Positions 30,399 through 39,977 of a DNA stretch of 45,805 nt are shown here, one piece after another. Source of the stretch: Lachnospiraceae bacterium (lineage in GTDB: Bacteria; Bacillota; Clostridia; Lachnospirales; Lachnospiraceae); assembly GCA_020860755.1 (NCBI GenBank), contig JAJBTQ010000032.1, forward strand, positions 17,406 through 63,210, in the 5' to 3' direction. Each line of letters begins with the position of its first letter. Positions within the stretch are counted from its first letter, which is position 1. The position numbers and the translations under genes were made by a program. A model generated the notes under the pieces. It was not told the DNA's origin. It made no database searches and saw nothing but the letters and a program-made list of their open reading frames with translations.

Positions 30399-31865
30399 CT
30401 ATTCCACCCGGCGATTTGTCTTCTTGAAAAAGCCCCTCCATGTGGGCGGATAGATCAGCATGAGCAGCGGGAACAGTTCCAGCCTGCCCGCGATCATGTC
30501 AAACATTAGAACGAACTTATTAAAGCCCGCGAAAAACACATAGTTCTCCGATGGTCCGACCATGCCGAGACCAGGTCCCGTGTTGTTGATGGACGCGGCC
30601 ACCGCGGAAAAATTCGTGACCATATCGTGTCCCTCAAAGGACAGACAGAGCATGGACACGGCAAAGATGCTGATGTAGGCTGCCATAAAGACATATACGC
30701 CCCGGACCACCTCAGGTTCCACGTCTTTTCCGCCGATCTGGATCGACTTGACCCGCTTCGGGAACAGGTAGGACCCGAACTCCCGGATCATGGATTTAAA
30801 CATGATGAGACCCCGCGATACCTTGATACCGCCTCCGGTGCTGCCCGCACATGATCCGATGAACATGAGCAGGACCAGGATCAGCCGGGACATCTCCGGC
30901 CACTTGTCAAAGTCAACCGTTGAAAATCCGGTCGTTGAAATGACGGTCGCCACCTGAAACGAGACGGTCCGTAAGTTGTCTCCAAAGGTCAGCGCCACAT
31001 CGTAGATGTTGATCGTGACCGCGACGATCGCGACTACGATGATCCCTAAGTAGACCCACACTTCCTCCATGTGGAGAGCCTGTCTCCATCTCCGGAACAG
31101 GATCAGATAGAACATGTTGAAGTTGACGCCAAACGCGACCATAAAGATCGTGACAACCCACTGGATGTAAGCGGAGTAGTCCGCCATGCTGCTGTTTTTA
31201 ACCGCAAAGCCTCCGGTACCGGCTGTGCTGCACGCCGTATTGATCGCCTCGTAAAACGTCATGTGCCCTGCGAGCAAAAACACGATCATGATCACGGTCA
31301 GCCCGATATAGGTAAAATACAGGATCCGGGCAGACCGCATGGCTTTGGGGACCATTTTGCCGACAGATGGTCCCGTGCTCTCCGCGCGCATCAGATTCAT
31401 GTTGGAGCCGCCGGTCATTCGGATCACGGCCATCAAAAATACCAAGACACCCATGCCGCCGATCCAGTGCGTAAAGGATCTCCAGAACAGCATGCACTTT
31501 GCAAGCCCCTCAATATTTTCCAGGATACTCGCTCCGGTGGTCGTAAATCCGGATACGGTTTCAAAAAGCGCGTTGGTAAAATTGGGGATCTGTCCGCTAA
31601 GGAAAAACGGGAGACAGCCGACCAGACTGATCAAGAGCCAGGAAAGTGCCGTCACGACACATCCCTCCCGCATGGAAAAGACCATATTTTCCGGCCTTTT
31701 CCGCGTGATCAAAAAGCCCGCCAGAAGGCTTAAGAGGCCAATGATCAAAAACCAGAGGCCGCACCTCTCCCGGTAGACGATCGCTACAATGAGCGGGAGC
31801 ATCATAAATGCTCCCTCCACAACTAAAATCCATCCAAGAATGTATCGAATGATCGGTCGATTCAT
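30399..31865 (-). CDS. trkH: Trk potassium uptake system membrane subunit TrkH
   Basis: TrkH is the K+-translocating subunit. This 488-residue protein has four membrane-pore-membrane repeats with the selectivity-filter segments TTGAS, STAGTGGF, STTGFSTVDF and NNTGPGLG. ATG 31865 is chosen over an in-frame GTG four codons upstream because GGGAAG lies just before it. It follows trkA after 63 bp and is followed by the pyridoxamine kinase after 11 bp. Confidence 0.95.
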   Translation of the reverse strand: MNRPIIRYILGWILVVEGAFMMLPLIVAIVYRERCGLWFLIIGLLSLLAGFLITRKRPENMVFSMREGCVVTALSWLLISLVGCLPFFLSGQIPNFTNALFETVSGFTTTGASILENIEGLAKCMLFWRSFTHWIGGMGVLVFLMAVIRMTGGSNMNLMRAESTGPSVGKMVPKAMRSARILYFTYIGLTVIMIVFLLAGHMTFYEAINTACSTAGTGGFAVKNSSMADYSAYIQWVVTIFMVAFGVNFNMFYLILFRRWRQALHMEEVWVYLGIIVVAIVAVTINIYDVALTFGDNLRTVSFQVATVISTTGFSTVDFDKWPEMSRLILVLLMFIGSCAGSTGGGIKVSRGLIMFKSMIREFGSYLFPKRVKSIQIGGKDVEPEVVRGVYVFMAAYISIFAVSMLCLSFEGHDMVTNFSAVAASINNTGPGLGMVGPSENYVFFAGFNKFVLMFDMIAGRLELFPLLMLIYPPTWRGFFKKTNRRVE

Positions 31866-31928
31866 AAATCTTCCCACCCTGTATCAGTAACGATGATGCG
31901 GATCGCGCAGTGTCCCGCGCGCCCACGA

Positions 31929-33320
31929 TCATTCCAGTATATCATTAATCTGACTAAGCTCTGCGTTTCCAGTCACAACGATCACCGTATCGCCTGCACA
32001 GATCGTGTCGTTCCCCCGAGGAATGATGACCTGTCCTTCATGATTGATGCAGGTGATCAGTACCTGATCCTTCAGTTTCAGCTCCGAAAGCGGAATCCCC
32101 GTCACCTTGGTGTTCGGACCGACATAAAATTCGATCGCTTCCACCCGACTGCCAAAGAGATCGACCAGCGTCTCGATGTCAGCGTGCATCTGTGCCGCTT
32201 TGGTGCGCACATATGCAGTGATCGCCTCGGCAGTGAGATATTCGGGAAAGACCACGCTCCCGAGATCCAGCTCCTGGATCACCTTGCTGAACGTGATGCG
32301 GTTCACCCTTGTGACCAGCTTCGCGTCCGATACGTTCTTCGTATGCAGAGCGAGGAGGATATTCTCTTCGTCTTTATCTGTCAGGGCCACGACCGCTTCC
32401 GCCGTGGAGATCCCGACCTGGTCCAGCTGATCTACGTTGGACGCGTCCCCGTTGATCACAACCGCCTTGGGCAGCAGGGCGCTCATCTTTGCACAGCGCA
32501 TGGGATCCTTATCCACGATCGTCGTCGCGACACCCGCCTGCTCCAGAATCTTTGCGAGATAGTAGGAGGTCCTTCCTCCCCCAAGAAGAAGAGCATTGCG
32601 CGCATGCCGGACCCGGAACCCCATCTTCTTAAGAAGCTCCCGCGCGCTCTTCACCTGAGTGATAAAGGCGATCTCGTCACCGGCCTGCAGCACGAATGAG
32701 CCGTCCGGGATGGTCACCTCTTTATTGCGCTCCACCGCGCAGATCAACATGATATCCCGAAGCTCCTCTTCCAAGTCCATGAGTCTTTTCCCGACCATCT
32801 TGTTGCCTTCCGGAATCCTTAAGCTGATCATATCCGCATGTCCGCCCGCAAAGCTGTCGACCGAGAGGGCGTTAGGCGTAAACAGGATCTTTGCTATATA
32901 CTCGGCTGCCCTCCGATCCGGATTGATGATCATGGCCAGCCCCATCTTTTCCTTTAAGTAATCCTCTTCCTCGAGATACTCCGGCGTGCGCACACGTGCG
33001 AGCACTTCGCAGTGCCCGGCGTGCTCTGCGATCAGGCAGCACAGCAGGTTCAGCTCATCCGATGCGGTCACGGCGATCAGAATGTCTGCCTCCTCTACCC
33101 CGGCATCCTTTTGCACGGAATAGCTCGCGCCGTTTGCGACGATGCCGGAGACATCATAGCGGTCTGTGATCGCCTGGATCTCATCCGGATTCTCATCGAT
33201 CACGGTGATGTCGTGATCATCCTCCGTCAAACGGTCTACCAGAGTTCTCCCGACCCTGCCGCAGCCCACGATGATGATGCGCAATCCCTTCGGTTTTTCT
33301 CTTCTTTTACTGTTTTCCAT
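31929..33320 (-). CDS. trkA: Trk system NAD-binding regulatory subunit TrkA
   Basis: TrkA is the cytoplasmic gating ring of the Trk channel. This 463-residue protein has two RCK_N Rossmann domains, the first with GCGRVG (19-24) and an acidic VIDEN end of strand 2, and two RCK_C ligand-binding domains (about 140-225 and 380-463). The second Rossmann domain has the altered GGGRTS. NAD(H), ATP or, in Firmicutes, cyclic di-AMP control such proteins; no cyclic di-AMP riboswitch is visible upstream. GAGGGA precedes the ATG and a good promoter lies nearby. Confidence 0.95.
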   Translation of the reverse strand: MENSKRREKPKGLRIIIVGCGRVGRTLVDRLTEDDHDITVIDENPDEIQAITDRYDVSGIVANGASYSVQKDAGVEEADILIAVTASDELNLLCCLIAEHAGHCEVLARVRTPEYLEEEDYLKEKMGLAMIINPDRRAAEYIAKILFTPNALSVDSFAGGHADMISLRIPEGNKMVGKRLMDLEEELRDIMLICAVERNKEVTIPDGSFVLQAGDEIAFITQVKSARELLKKMGFRVRHARNALLLGGGRTSYYLAKILEQAGVATTIVDKDPMRCAKMSALLPKAVVINGDASNVDQLDQVGISTAEAVVALTDKDEENILLALHTKNVSDAKLVTRVNRITFSKVIQELDLGSVVFPEYLTAEAITAYVRTKAAQMHADIETLVDLFGSRVEAIEFYVGPNTKVTGIPLSELKLKDQVLITCINHEGQVIIPRGNDTICAGDTVIVVTGNAELSQINDILE

Positions 33321-33356
33321 GTCAATCCCTCATCTCACTATTTGGAAACTTTCTAT

Positions 33357-33385
33357 ATAATAAATGATTCATTCAAAAAAAGCAA
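33357..33385 (-). promoter_or_regulatory. trkA-trkH promoter
   Basis: On the minus strand TTGCTT (33380-33385) and TATTAT (33357-33362) are 17 bp apart. The remaining AT-rich stretch up to 33501 contains no further signal I can name. Confidence 0.6.
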
Positions 33386-33501
33386 TACAGACCCCATTTT
33401 TAGAGGACTCATCTGCAGCTTACTTAATTTTTTATTTAGATTTTCATCTTCTTTTTTTTAGATTTAATTTTTTCGCCTTTTATAATTTTGACATAATTTG
33501 C

Positions 33502-33597
33502 TCACATTTCTCTTGTAGGATATTTTTCAAGCAAAGAAATTTGCCGAAAGGTGACAATACCGATCAGGCCAAAAGCTTGATCATAGTACATTTTCAT
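33502..33597 (-). CDS. Small 31-residue protein
   Basis: An ATG at 33595-33597 opens a 31-codon frame that begins MKMYYDQAFGLIGIVTF and ends EKYPTREM before TGA. It has an excellent ribosome binding site, AGGGAG (33607-33612), 9 bases before the ATG, in a stretch otherwise without genes. It lies directly behind the terminator of the NUDIX gene, with no clear promoter of its own, so it may be read only on readthrough. It could be a small regulatory or membrane-associated peptide, or the start of a decayed gene. Confidence 0.5.
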   Translation of the reverse strand: MKMYYDQAFGLIGIVTFRQISLLEKYPTREM

Positions 33598-33616
33598 AAC
33601 TCAAATCTCCCTATGT

Positions 33617-33646
33617 AAAAACAGCAGCCAAAAAGCTGCTGTTTTT
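33617..33646 (-). terminator. Terminator overlapping the NUDIX stop codon
   Basis: A perfect 12-bp stem, AAAAACAGCAGC (33617-33628) with GCTGCTGTTTTT (33635-33646), has loop CAAAAA. The right arm includes the first two bases of the NUDIX stop at 33645-33647. Confidence 0.85.
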
Positions 33647-34259
33647 ACTTGTTCTTATATATTTCGACAAATGCATGAAGGATCTTTGCCGTCATGCCCC
33701 AGATCGTTTCTTCCTTATATTGATAGAACAGCACTTCGTCCCGACGCTCCCGCCAGGCGTATTCTCTCCCTCCGTGAATCCTCTCATAGGGGAAGTCCTC
33801 TCCCGGCTGTACGGTCAGCGTCGTGCGGTACACTTCCGGTTCGTTCTCCAAAAACCATAAGAGCGGAGCCCGAAAGACCCGGTCCACCTCATCCGTACTG
33901 AATGTTCCCTCATAGCCGGTAAGCCGGACCGCATAGGGGTAGACATACAGCATTCCGCTGCCGCCGCCGAACAGATCCATAAGACCCAGCACTTCCACCT
34001 GATCTTCCCGGATCAGCAGCTCCTCCATGATCTCCCGGACGGCTGCCTCTTTTGTCGTCTCTCCCGCTTCCAGGCTCCCGCCGGGGAAGCAGATATCGCC
34101 GGGCTGGCTTTCAATATCGGCGGCACGCACTTCAAAGAGAAGATCCCATCCGTTTTCTGTCTCGATCAGGGGGATACAGACCGCGGCTTTTTTTGCCTCG
34201 GGCAGTCCGATGAGCGTCGGTTTATGTTGTCTTAAAAAATCAAGATTGTCTTTTTCCAT
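33645..34259 (-). CDS. NUDIX hydrolase, CoA pyrophosphatase-like
   Basis: This 204-residue protein has a complete NUDIX box, GGSLEAGETTKEAAVREIME with the following EL, within the longer CoA-pyrophosphatase pattern, where LLFEVRAADIESQPGDICFP precedes the box. Such enzymes split CoA or other nucleoside diphosphate derivatives. AGAGGG lies before ATG 34259. It is the last gene of the metal transporter run, 89 bp after the permease gene, and is followed by a strong terminator. Confidence 0.87.
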   Translation of the reverse strand: MEKDNLDFLRQHKPTLIGLPEAKKAAVCIPLIETENGWDLLFEVRAADIESQPGDICFPGGSLEAGETTKEAAVREIMEELLIREDQVEVLGLMDLFGGGSGMLYVYPYAVRLTGYEGTFSTDEVDRVFRAPLLWFLENEPEVYRTTLTVQPGEDFPYERIHGGREYAWRERRDEVLFYQYKEETIWGMTAKILHAFVEIYKNK

Positions 34260-34348
34260 TTATGCCCTCTGTATCACTGCTTAGTTTATCTGTTTCGTAT
34301 CGCCGCGCTCTGACTTTTATTTTACCGATTTTATCATCCCGCCTGTCA

Positions 34349-35164
34349 CTAAGAACATCTCTTTCTTCCATAAAAATAGGATGCGAAAAAGATCACCGCC
34401 GCGATGATCACGATCATCGGCCCCGTCGCGATGTCGGTGTAGTAGGAAATGAACAGTCCGACGATCCCGGAAAACATGGAGAAAATGATGGCAAACAGAT
34501 GATACTCACGTACGTTTCCCGATATATTCCGGGCGGATGCGGCCGGCAGGATCAAAAGCGCGTTGATCAAAAGGATTCCGATCCACTCGACGGACAGCAT
34601 GACGACAAGTGCGATAAAGATCGAAAAAAGATTTTCGACCAGTAAGATGCGGATCTGCCTGCTTTTCGCAAGCGTCCGGTTTAGGACGATCGCCTGCAGA
34701 CGGTTGTAGCACACGATCCAGAACACGATCGTCGCGGCAAAGAGCAGCACCAGATAGATGATCTGCTGCTTTGTGATACTTAAGACATCTCCCAGCAACA
34801 GCGAAGAGTACTGGCTGAAATTCCCGCCCCGCGACAGGATCGCCAGACCAATGGCGATACAACAGGACGAAAAGACGGAGATGACCGTATCCGTCTGGGA
34901 GATGTTCCGGCTCCGGATCCAGTTTAAGAGCAGCGCAAAGGCCACCCCAAAAAGCACCATGGCAAGGCTCGGCTCTCCCAGCCCGCAGATCACGCCCACC
35001 GCAATGCCCGTCAGCGCAGAGTGCCCCAGCGCATCGGAGAAAAACGCCATCCGGTTGCTGACGACCATTGTGCCCAGGATGCCAAACAGCGGCGTGATGA
35101 TCAGGATCGCGACAAACGCGAAGACCATGAAATTGTATTGAAACAATGACCCCATCCCGCTCAT
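34349..35164 (-). CDS. Zinc/manganese ABC transporter permease
   Basis: This 271-residue protein belongs to the ZnuB/ABC-3 permease family: about eight transmembrane segments, NRMAFFSDALGHSALTGIAV near residues 32-51 (the typical ISHAxLPG-like cytoplasmic region), and LLINALLILPAASARN, the ATPase-coupling part. It forms the membrane channel with the ATPase encoded directly before it; the two genes abut with no gap. Zn2+ or Mn2+ is the likely substrate. Confidence 0.9.
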   Translation of the reverse strand: MSGMGSLFQYNFMVFAFVAILIITPLFGILGTMVVSNRMAFFSDALGHSALTGIAVGVICGLGEPSLAMVLFGVAFALLLNWIRSRNISQTDTVISVFSSCCIAIGLAILSRGGNFSQYSSLLLGDVLSITKQQIIYLVLLFAATIVFWIVCYNRLQAIVLNRTLAKSRQIRILLVENLFSIFIALVVMLSVEWIGILLINALLILPAASARNISGNVREYHLFAIIFSMFSGIVGLFISYYTDIATGPMIVIIAAVIFFASYFYGRKRCS

Positions 35165-36031
35165 CTATACGCCCTCCGCCGTTGGACTGCCCGAATGCAG
35201 CATCTTTTCCACATCATAGCTCCCGAAGACCCGCAAAAACTCCGGGCTCTCATAGACCTGCCTTACCGTGCCCTGACAGGCGACCGCACCGTCGTCGAGT
35301 AAGATCACCTGATCCGCGTACTGCGCCACATAGTCGAGGTCATGAGAGACTAAGATGACAGCCAGGTCATGCGTTTCCTTCAGATGCGCAATCGTTTGAT
35401 AAAACACTTCCATTCCGGTCTGGTCTATACCGGAAACGGGCTCGTCCAAGAGCAAAAGATCCGGCGTGTCCATGATCGCCATGGCCAAAAGGACCCGCTG
35501 CAGCTGGCCGCCGGATAAGTTGCAGACCTGACGGTCGATCAGATCCTCCGCGTCAAAAACGGCGAGGCTCTCACGGATCTTTTTTTCCATGCTTTTGTTC
35601 TTTTTTAAAAAAACGGGATACGCGCTCTGATAGCACGTGATCATATCGTAGACGCTTAAGGGCGTCTGCTTGTCGATATTTAAGCTCTGCGGGACATATC
35701 CGATCTTTAACTCCATTCGCTTATGTTCGCGCAGATCGGTATCGCTGCCCGGCAGAGTCACGTCGTCGTCGGAAAGGGCTGCTTTGCGGGCAGGGATCAC
35801 GCCGTGATCCTGGATCGTAAACTCGATTTCTCCGGTGTGCGGGACATCTCCGATGATCGCGCGGATCAGCGTTGTCTTCCCGGCTCCGTTTTTCCCGATC
35901 ACGGCTGCAAGTGTTCCGCAGTGAATGTGCAGATTGATATCTTGTAAGATGACCTGATCCCCGATCGTGACACTGATCTCGTTCATCTTGATACAGTGTA
36001 ACCCACACGGTTTCTTAAGTTCCTGATCCAT
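35165..36031 (-). CDS. Zinc/manganese ABC transporter ATPase
   Basis: This 288-residue ABC protein has Walker A GKNGAGKTT, Q-loop YVPQ, signature NLSGGQLQR and Walker B LLLLDEPVSGID, all matching ZnuC/MntB types. Between Walker A and the Q-loop there is an acidic insert of about 20-25 residues (around ALSDDDVTLPGSDTD) beyond the usual length. The N-terminus carries a CGLHC sequence that might bind metal. It lies 31 bp after the binding-protein gene. Confidence 0.91.
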   Translation of the reverse strand: MDQELKKPCGLHCIKMNEISVTIGDQVILQDINLHIHCGTLAAVIGKNGAGKTTLIRAIIGDVPHTGEIEFTIQDHGVIPARKAALSDDDVTLPGSDTDLREHKRMELKIGYVPQSLNIDKQTPLSVYDMITCYQSAYPVFLKKNKSMEKKIRESLAVFDAEDLIDRQVCNLSGGQLQRVLLAMAIMDTPDLLLLDEPVSGIDQTGMEVFYQTIAHLKETHDLAVILVSHDLDYVAQYADQVILLDDGAVACQGTVRQVYESPEFLRVFGSYDVEKMLHSGSPTAEGV

Positions 36032-36062
36032 TGATATCCTCCGGGCAGTTGACTGGTTTCCT

Positions 36063-36959
36063 TTACTCGTAAGCGTTCTTTATCATCTGCAGGTTCTGCC
36101 GCATGCCGCCTAAATAGCTGTCCGCCGCGTAGTCCCCGCTCGTTAAGCTGTCGAGGTAGAGTACCTGCACATCGGTCTCCTGCTCCACCCTCTCGGCCAT
36201 ATCCTTCGCATAAAGTTCCTCCGCGAAGATTACCGGTACATGTTCATCCTCGATCACGGAGAGGATCTCAGCTACCTCCCCGGCACTGACCTGGCGCTCA
36301 TCGTCCAGGTCCAAAAGTCCGACGGTCGAAAGCTTAAGCTCATCCGCCAGATATTCATAGACCTCACCGAAGATCACGACCGGCTGCCCCGCTAGTTCAT
36401 TGGCAAGATCCTCGGCCTCACCCGCAAGCTCTTCCAGTTCATCGAGATATTCTGTCGTATTCTGCCGGTAGATCTCTCCATGCGACACATCCGCGTCCGC
36501 CGCCGTCAAGCCGTCACAGATGTTTTGCACCTCTTCCATATAGTTTTCTATGCTCATCCACACATGCGCGTTGTCCCCGTCCAGAGGGATCCCTTCACTG
36601 GCATCGACCACCGTGAGCGCGGGATACTGCTCCGCCACTTCCGACAGGAATGTTTCGATCCCGCCCCCGTTTATGACGAACGCATCCGCCGTGGACAAAA
36701 GCTTCATGTTCTCTGTTGTGAGCTGGTAGTCGTGCAAATGGCCGGCCTGCTGTTCCGTCAGGCTTTCCAACTGTACGCCGTCACACTCGCCGATCACATT
36801 TTCCGCCGCGACGTACATGGGATAAAATGAGACGGCCACAGTAAACTTTTCCTCCCCACGATCCGACCCCCTGTGCCGCACAAAAAGCGTCGTAAAGACA
36901 GCGCCGGCCGCGAGAATGATGACCAAAAGCACGAGGACAAATACATATTTATTCTTCAC
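36063..36959 (-). CDS. Zinc/manganese ABC transporter substrate-binding protein
   Basis: This 298-residue protein fits the ZnuA/TroA cluster-9 binding proteins. An N-terminal membrane anchor (about 4-26) holds it on the outer face; no lipobox Cys is seen. Likely metal ligands are His74/His76 (HLHDYQLT) and His132 (NAHVWMS); the usual third His region reads FGEVYEYLADEL. The start is GTG at 36957-36959, which overlaps the end of ysxC by 11 bp; GAGGGAAG inside ysxC can serve as ribosome binding site. There is no His-rich loop. Confidence 0.88.
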   Translation of the reverse strand: MKNKYVFVLVLLVIILAAGAVFTTLFVRHRGSDRGEEKFTVAVSFYPMYVAAENVIGECDGVQLESLTEQQAGHLHDYQLTTENMKLLSTADAFVINGGGIETFLSEVAEQYPALTVVDASEGIPLDGDNAHVWMSIENYMEEVQNICDGLTAADADVSHGEIYRQNTTEYLDELEELAGEAEDLANELAGQPVVIFGEVYEYLADELKLSTVGLLDLDDERQVSAGEVAEILSVIEDEHVPVIFAEELYAKDMAERVEQETDVQVLYLDSLTSGDYAADSYLGGMRQNLQMIKNAYE

Positions 36960-37593
36960 TGTCTTCTTCCCTCTCGCCTTTATCCGGCGTCATATCCGGT
37001 TCCGGCTCATCCGCGCACAGCGCTTCCATCAGGTCCCAGATTTCATCCCGTCCCTGCTTCGTCACCGCGGAAAACGGGATCACGATCGTATCCGGCTCCA
37101 CGTCAAGCCCTTTGCGGATCGCTTTAAGCTGCTTCGCAAGCTGGCTGCGCTTGACCTTGTCCATCTTTGTCGCGATGATGATGGGGCGATAGCCCTGATA
37201 GATGATCCAGTCATACATCGTCCGGTCGTTCGCGGACGGCTCGTGACGGATGTCGATCAAAAGGAGCACAGCCCGAAGCTGCGTGGATGTGTGCAGATAG
37301 CGCTCGATCATCTCGCCCCACTTCTGCTTTTCCTGCTCCGGGACCTTCGCAAACCCGTATCCCGGCAGATCCGTCAGATACATCTCATCGTTTACGTTGT
37401 AAAAATTGATCGTCTGCGTCTTTCCGGGCTGGCTCGATGTCCGCGCGAATGATTTTCGGTTGACCAGTGTGTTGATGAGCGATGACTTCCCCACATTCGA
37501 CTTCCCGGCAAACGCCACCTCGGGTTTTGTATTTTTGGGCAGTTTGCTCTTATACCCGCACACTGTTTCTAAATTTACACTTCTGATAACCAT
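36949..37593 (-). CDS. ysxC: Ribosome biogenesis GTP-binding protein YsxC (YihA)
   Basis: YsxC is an essential GTPase for late assembly of the large ribosomal subunit. This 214-residue protein has P-loop GKSNVGKSS, the TSQPGKTQ switch, DLPGYGFAKV (G3) and TKMDKV (G4). An acidic tail (EPEPDMTPDKGEREEDSEE) ends it. It lies 37 bp behind lon, the usual order in Clostridia, and overlaps the metal transporter gene after it. Confidence 0.95.
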   Translation of the reverse strand: MVIRSVNLETVCGYKSKLPKNTKPEVAFAGKSNVGKSSLINTLVNRKSFARTSSQPGKTQTINFYNVNDEMYLTDLPGYGFAKVPEQEKQKWGEMIERYLHTSTQLRAVLLLIDIRHEPSANDRTMYDWIIYQGYRPIIIATKMDKVKRSQLAKQLKAIRKGLDVEPDTIVIPFSAVTKQGRDEIWDLMEALCADEPEPDMTPDKGEREEDSEE

Positions 37594-37630
37594 ACTGAAA
37601 ACTTTATCTGAATCTGTTTATTACACATTT

Positions 37631-39946
37631 CTATACAAGTGCCGTGCCCAGGACCTCTTCCATCGAGCTTACGAACACGATCTCCATCCCTTCGCGGATC
37701 TCCTCGCTTACCTCCTCGATGTCACCCCTGTTTTTTTCCGGCACACAAACGGTCCGGATGCCCGCCGTCTTCGCGGCCAGCAGCTTCTCCTTCAACCCTC
37801 CGACGGGCAGTACTCGTCCGCGGAGCGTGATCTCACCGGTCATCGCCACATCCGAACGGACTTTCCGTCCCGTGATCGCGGAGAGCATCGCCGTGGCCAT
37901 GGTGATCCCGGCAGACGGGCCGTCCTTGGGCACGCCTCCCTCCGGGATGTGGATATGGATGTCGTATTCCGTAAAGAAGGAGTCGTCGATCCCGTACTCG
38001 GCACTGACTGAGCGGATAAAGCTGATGCCGGCCTCGGCGGACTCCTTCATCACATCGCCGAGCTGTCCGGTCAGCTTAAAGCCTCCCTTGCCGGGCATGA
38101 CGTTCACCTCGATCTGAAGTGTCGTTCCCCCGACGCTGGTCCAGGCCAGACCGCGGGCGATCCCGATCTCGTCCTCCTCATTTTTCTCATCTGAACGGAA
38201 CTTCTCGTTTCCGAGATAGTGTTCTAAGTCATCCCGGTCTACCTGAATGTTCTCCTTGCTTCCCTCATAGATCTCGCGGGCTCCCTTGCGGCAGATCTGT
38301 CCGATCCTGCGCTCTAAGGTCCGCACGCCGGCCTCTCTGGTGTAACACTCGATGATGCCCTCAAGTGCTTCATCCGTAAAGGTGATCTGTTCCTTTGACA
38401 GACCGTTTACGTCTCTCTGCTTTTTTACGAGGTGTTCTTTCGCGATGTGCAGCTTCTCATTGGCCGTGTAGCTGCCGACTTCGATCAGCTCCATCCGGTC
38501 CAGCAGGGGACGGGGGATGGTCTGCATATCGTTGGCCGTCGCAATAAACAGCACTTCGGAGAGATCGACCGGCATATCCACATAGTGGTCATTGAAGCGG
38601 ACGTTTTGCTCCGAATCCAAGACCTCCAGCATCGCGGACGCGGTATCTCCCTTGTAGTCACTGCTCATCTTGTCGATCTCATCTAAAAGCATCAGCGGAT
38701 TTTTCACTCCGGCGGTCTTTAACCCCGCGACGATCCGTCCCGGCATGGCACCGACATAGGTCCTCCGGTGTCCGCGGATCTCCGCCTCGTCCCGGACGCC
38801 GCCCAGGCTGATCCGAACATACTGTTTTCCGAGTGCCCGGGCCACAGACTGCGCGATGCTGGTCTTTCCTGTCCCGGGAGGCCCCACGAGACAGAGGATC
38901 GGACTTTCCCCGCCCTGCGTCAAATGGCGGACGGCGAGGAACTCCAATACTCTCTCTTTCACCTCATCTAAGCCGTAGTGATCCTCGTCTAAGATCTGTC
39001 TTGCACGGGCGAGATCCCCGCTGTCCTCCGATCTCTTATTCCATGGCAGCTCCAGCATCGTCTCGATCCAGGAGCGGAGTACGCTGCTCTCCGCCATGTT
39101 GGAGGAGTAGGATCGAAAATGCCCGATCTCTTTTTTTAAGCGCTCCTTCACCGATTCATCGGCATCGAGCTCCTCCGCCTCTTTCATAAACTGATCCACT
39201 TCTGATTCAGTGTCATCCTCGCCGAGCTCCTCGCGGATCACCTTGAGCTGTTCCCGCAGGACATACTCTCTTTGATTTTTATCGATCCTGGCCTTTACTT
39301 TCTGCTGGATCTCATTTTTGATCTCCGTGATGTCTGTCTCCTGATCCAGGATGAACATAAGCGCCGTAAAGCGGTCCTCGAGCGAGATCGACTCCAGGAG
39401 GCTTTGTTTTTTCTGATACGGGACCGGCAGGCAGTTGCCAACCACATCCATAAACGTCTTTAAGTCCTCCAGGTCACCGGGCTGATGTTCTATCATCTCC
39501 CCTACCTGTGGGTTGACTTTGATATATCCAGCCAGCGCCTCCTTTAGGCTGCGCATCATTGCCTCCTCGGCATCGGCCGGACAGGGTTCACTCTCATTGG
39601 CGAACAGGACCACCTGTGAACGCATCCCGGTATTGCTCTCCACAAAATAAGCGAGCTCCGCTCTGCGCGTACCCACTACGACCAGCCGAAGCGCTCCTTT
39701 CGGCAGCTTGATCAGATGACGGATGTCTGCGACCAGACCGATCCGGTACAGGTCCGCCTCCTGCGGGTTTTCCACATTTTCATTCCGCTGTGTCACTAAA
39801 AAGATCCTGCCGTTGTCCGAATTCACCGCAGCCTGCGCGGACTGGACTGCCGCCGGATGCGAGATATCAAAATGCGCGATCGATCCGGGAAGGATACAGA
39901 TACCCTTAAGGATCACAGTCTGCATTTCCTGTAACAATTCGTTCAT
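37631..39946 (-). CDS. lon: ATP-dependent protease Lon (endopeptidase La)
   Basis: Lon degrades damaged and regulatory proteins in the cytoplasm. This 771-residue protein has the N-terminal substrate domain (to about 200), a coiled-coil region, an AAA+ module with GPPGTGKTS and LLLDEIDKM, and a C-terminal protease domain with the catalytic Ser in KDGPSAGITMATAM and the partner Lys in VLPVGGLKEKLLAA. ATG 39946 is preferred over one 7 codons upstream because GAAAGGA lies 6 bases before it. It follows clpX but is separated from it by a terminator, so it may have a promoter in the short gap. Confidence 0.96.
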   Translation of the reverse strand: MNELLQEMQTVILKGICILPGSIAHFDISHPAAVQSAQAAVNSDNGRIFLVTQRNENVENPQEADLYRIGLVADIRHLIKLPKGALRLVVVGTRRAELAYFVESNTGMRSQVVLFANESEPCPADAEEAMMRSLKEALAGYIKVNPQVGEMIEHQPGDLEDLKTFMDVVGNCLPVPYQKKQSLLESISLEDRFTALMFILDQETDITEIKNEIQQKVKARIDKNQREYVLREQLKVIREELGEDDTESEVDQFMKEAEELDADESVKERLKKEIGHFRSYSSNMAESSVLRSWIETMLELPWNKRSEDSGDLARARQILDEDHYGLDEVKERVLEFLAVRHLTQGGESPILCLVGPPGTGKTSIAQSVARALGKQYVRISLGGVRDEAEIRGHRRTYVGAMPGRIVAGLKTAGVKNPLMLLDEIDKMSSDYKGDTASAMLEVLDSEQNVRFNDHYVDMPVDLSEVLFIATANDMQTIPRPLLDRMELIEVGSYTANEKLHIAKEHLVKKQRDVNGLSKEQITFTDEALEGIIECYTREAGVRTLERRIGQICRKGAREIYEGSKENIQVDRDDLEHYLGNEKFRSDEKNEEDEIGIARGLAWTSVGGTTLQIEVNVMPGKGGFKLTGQLGDVMKESAEAGISFIRSVSAEYGIDDSFFTEYDIHIHIPEGGVPKDGPSAGITMATAMLSAITGRKVRSDVAMTGEITLRGRVLPVGGLKEKLLAAKTAGIRTVCVPEKNRGDIEEVSEEIREGMEIVFVSSMEEVLGTALV

Positions 39947-39977
39947 GTCGAATCCTTTCTCTTTCATAAACAGAAAT

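Noticed and set aside
33398-33610. Cyclic di-AMP (ydaO-type) riboswitch before trkA
   Set aside because: The short CCGAAAGG-like string is on the strand opposite to trkA and inside the small ORF; the rest of the conserved motif is missing.
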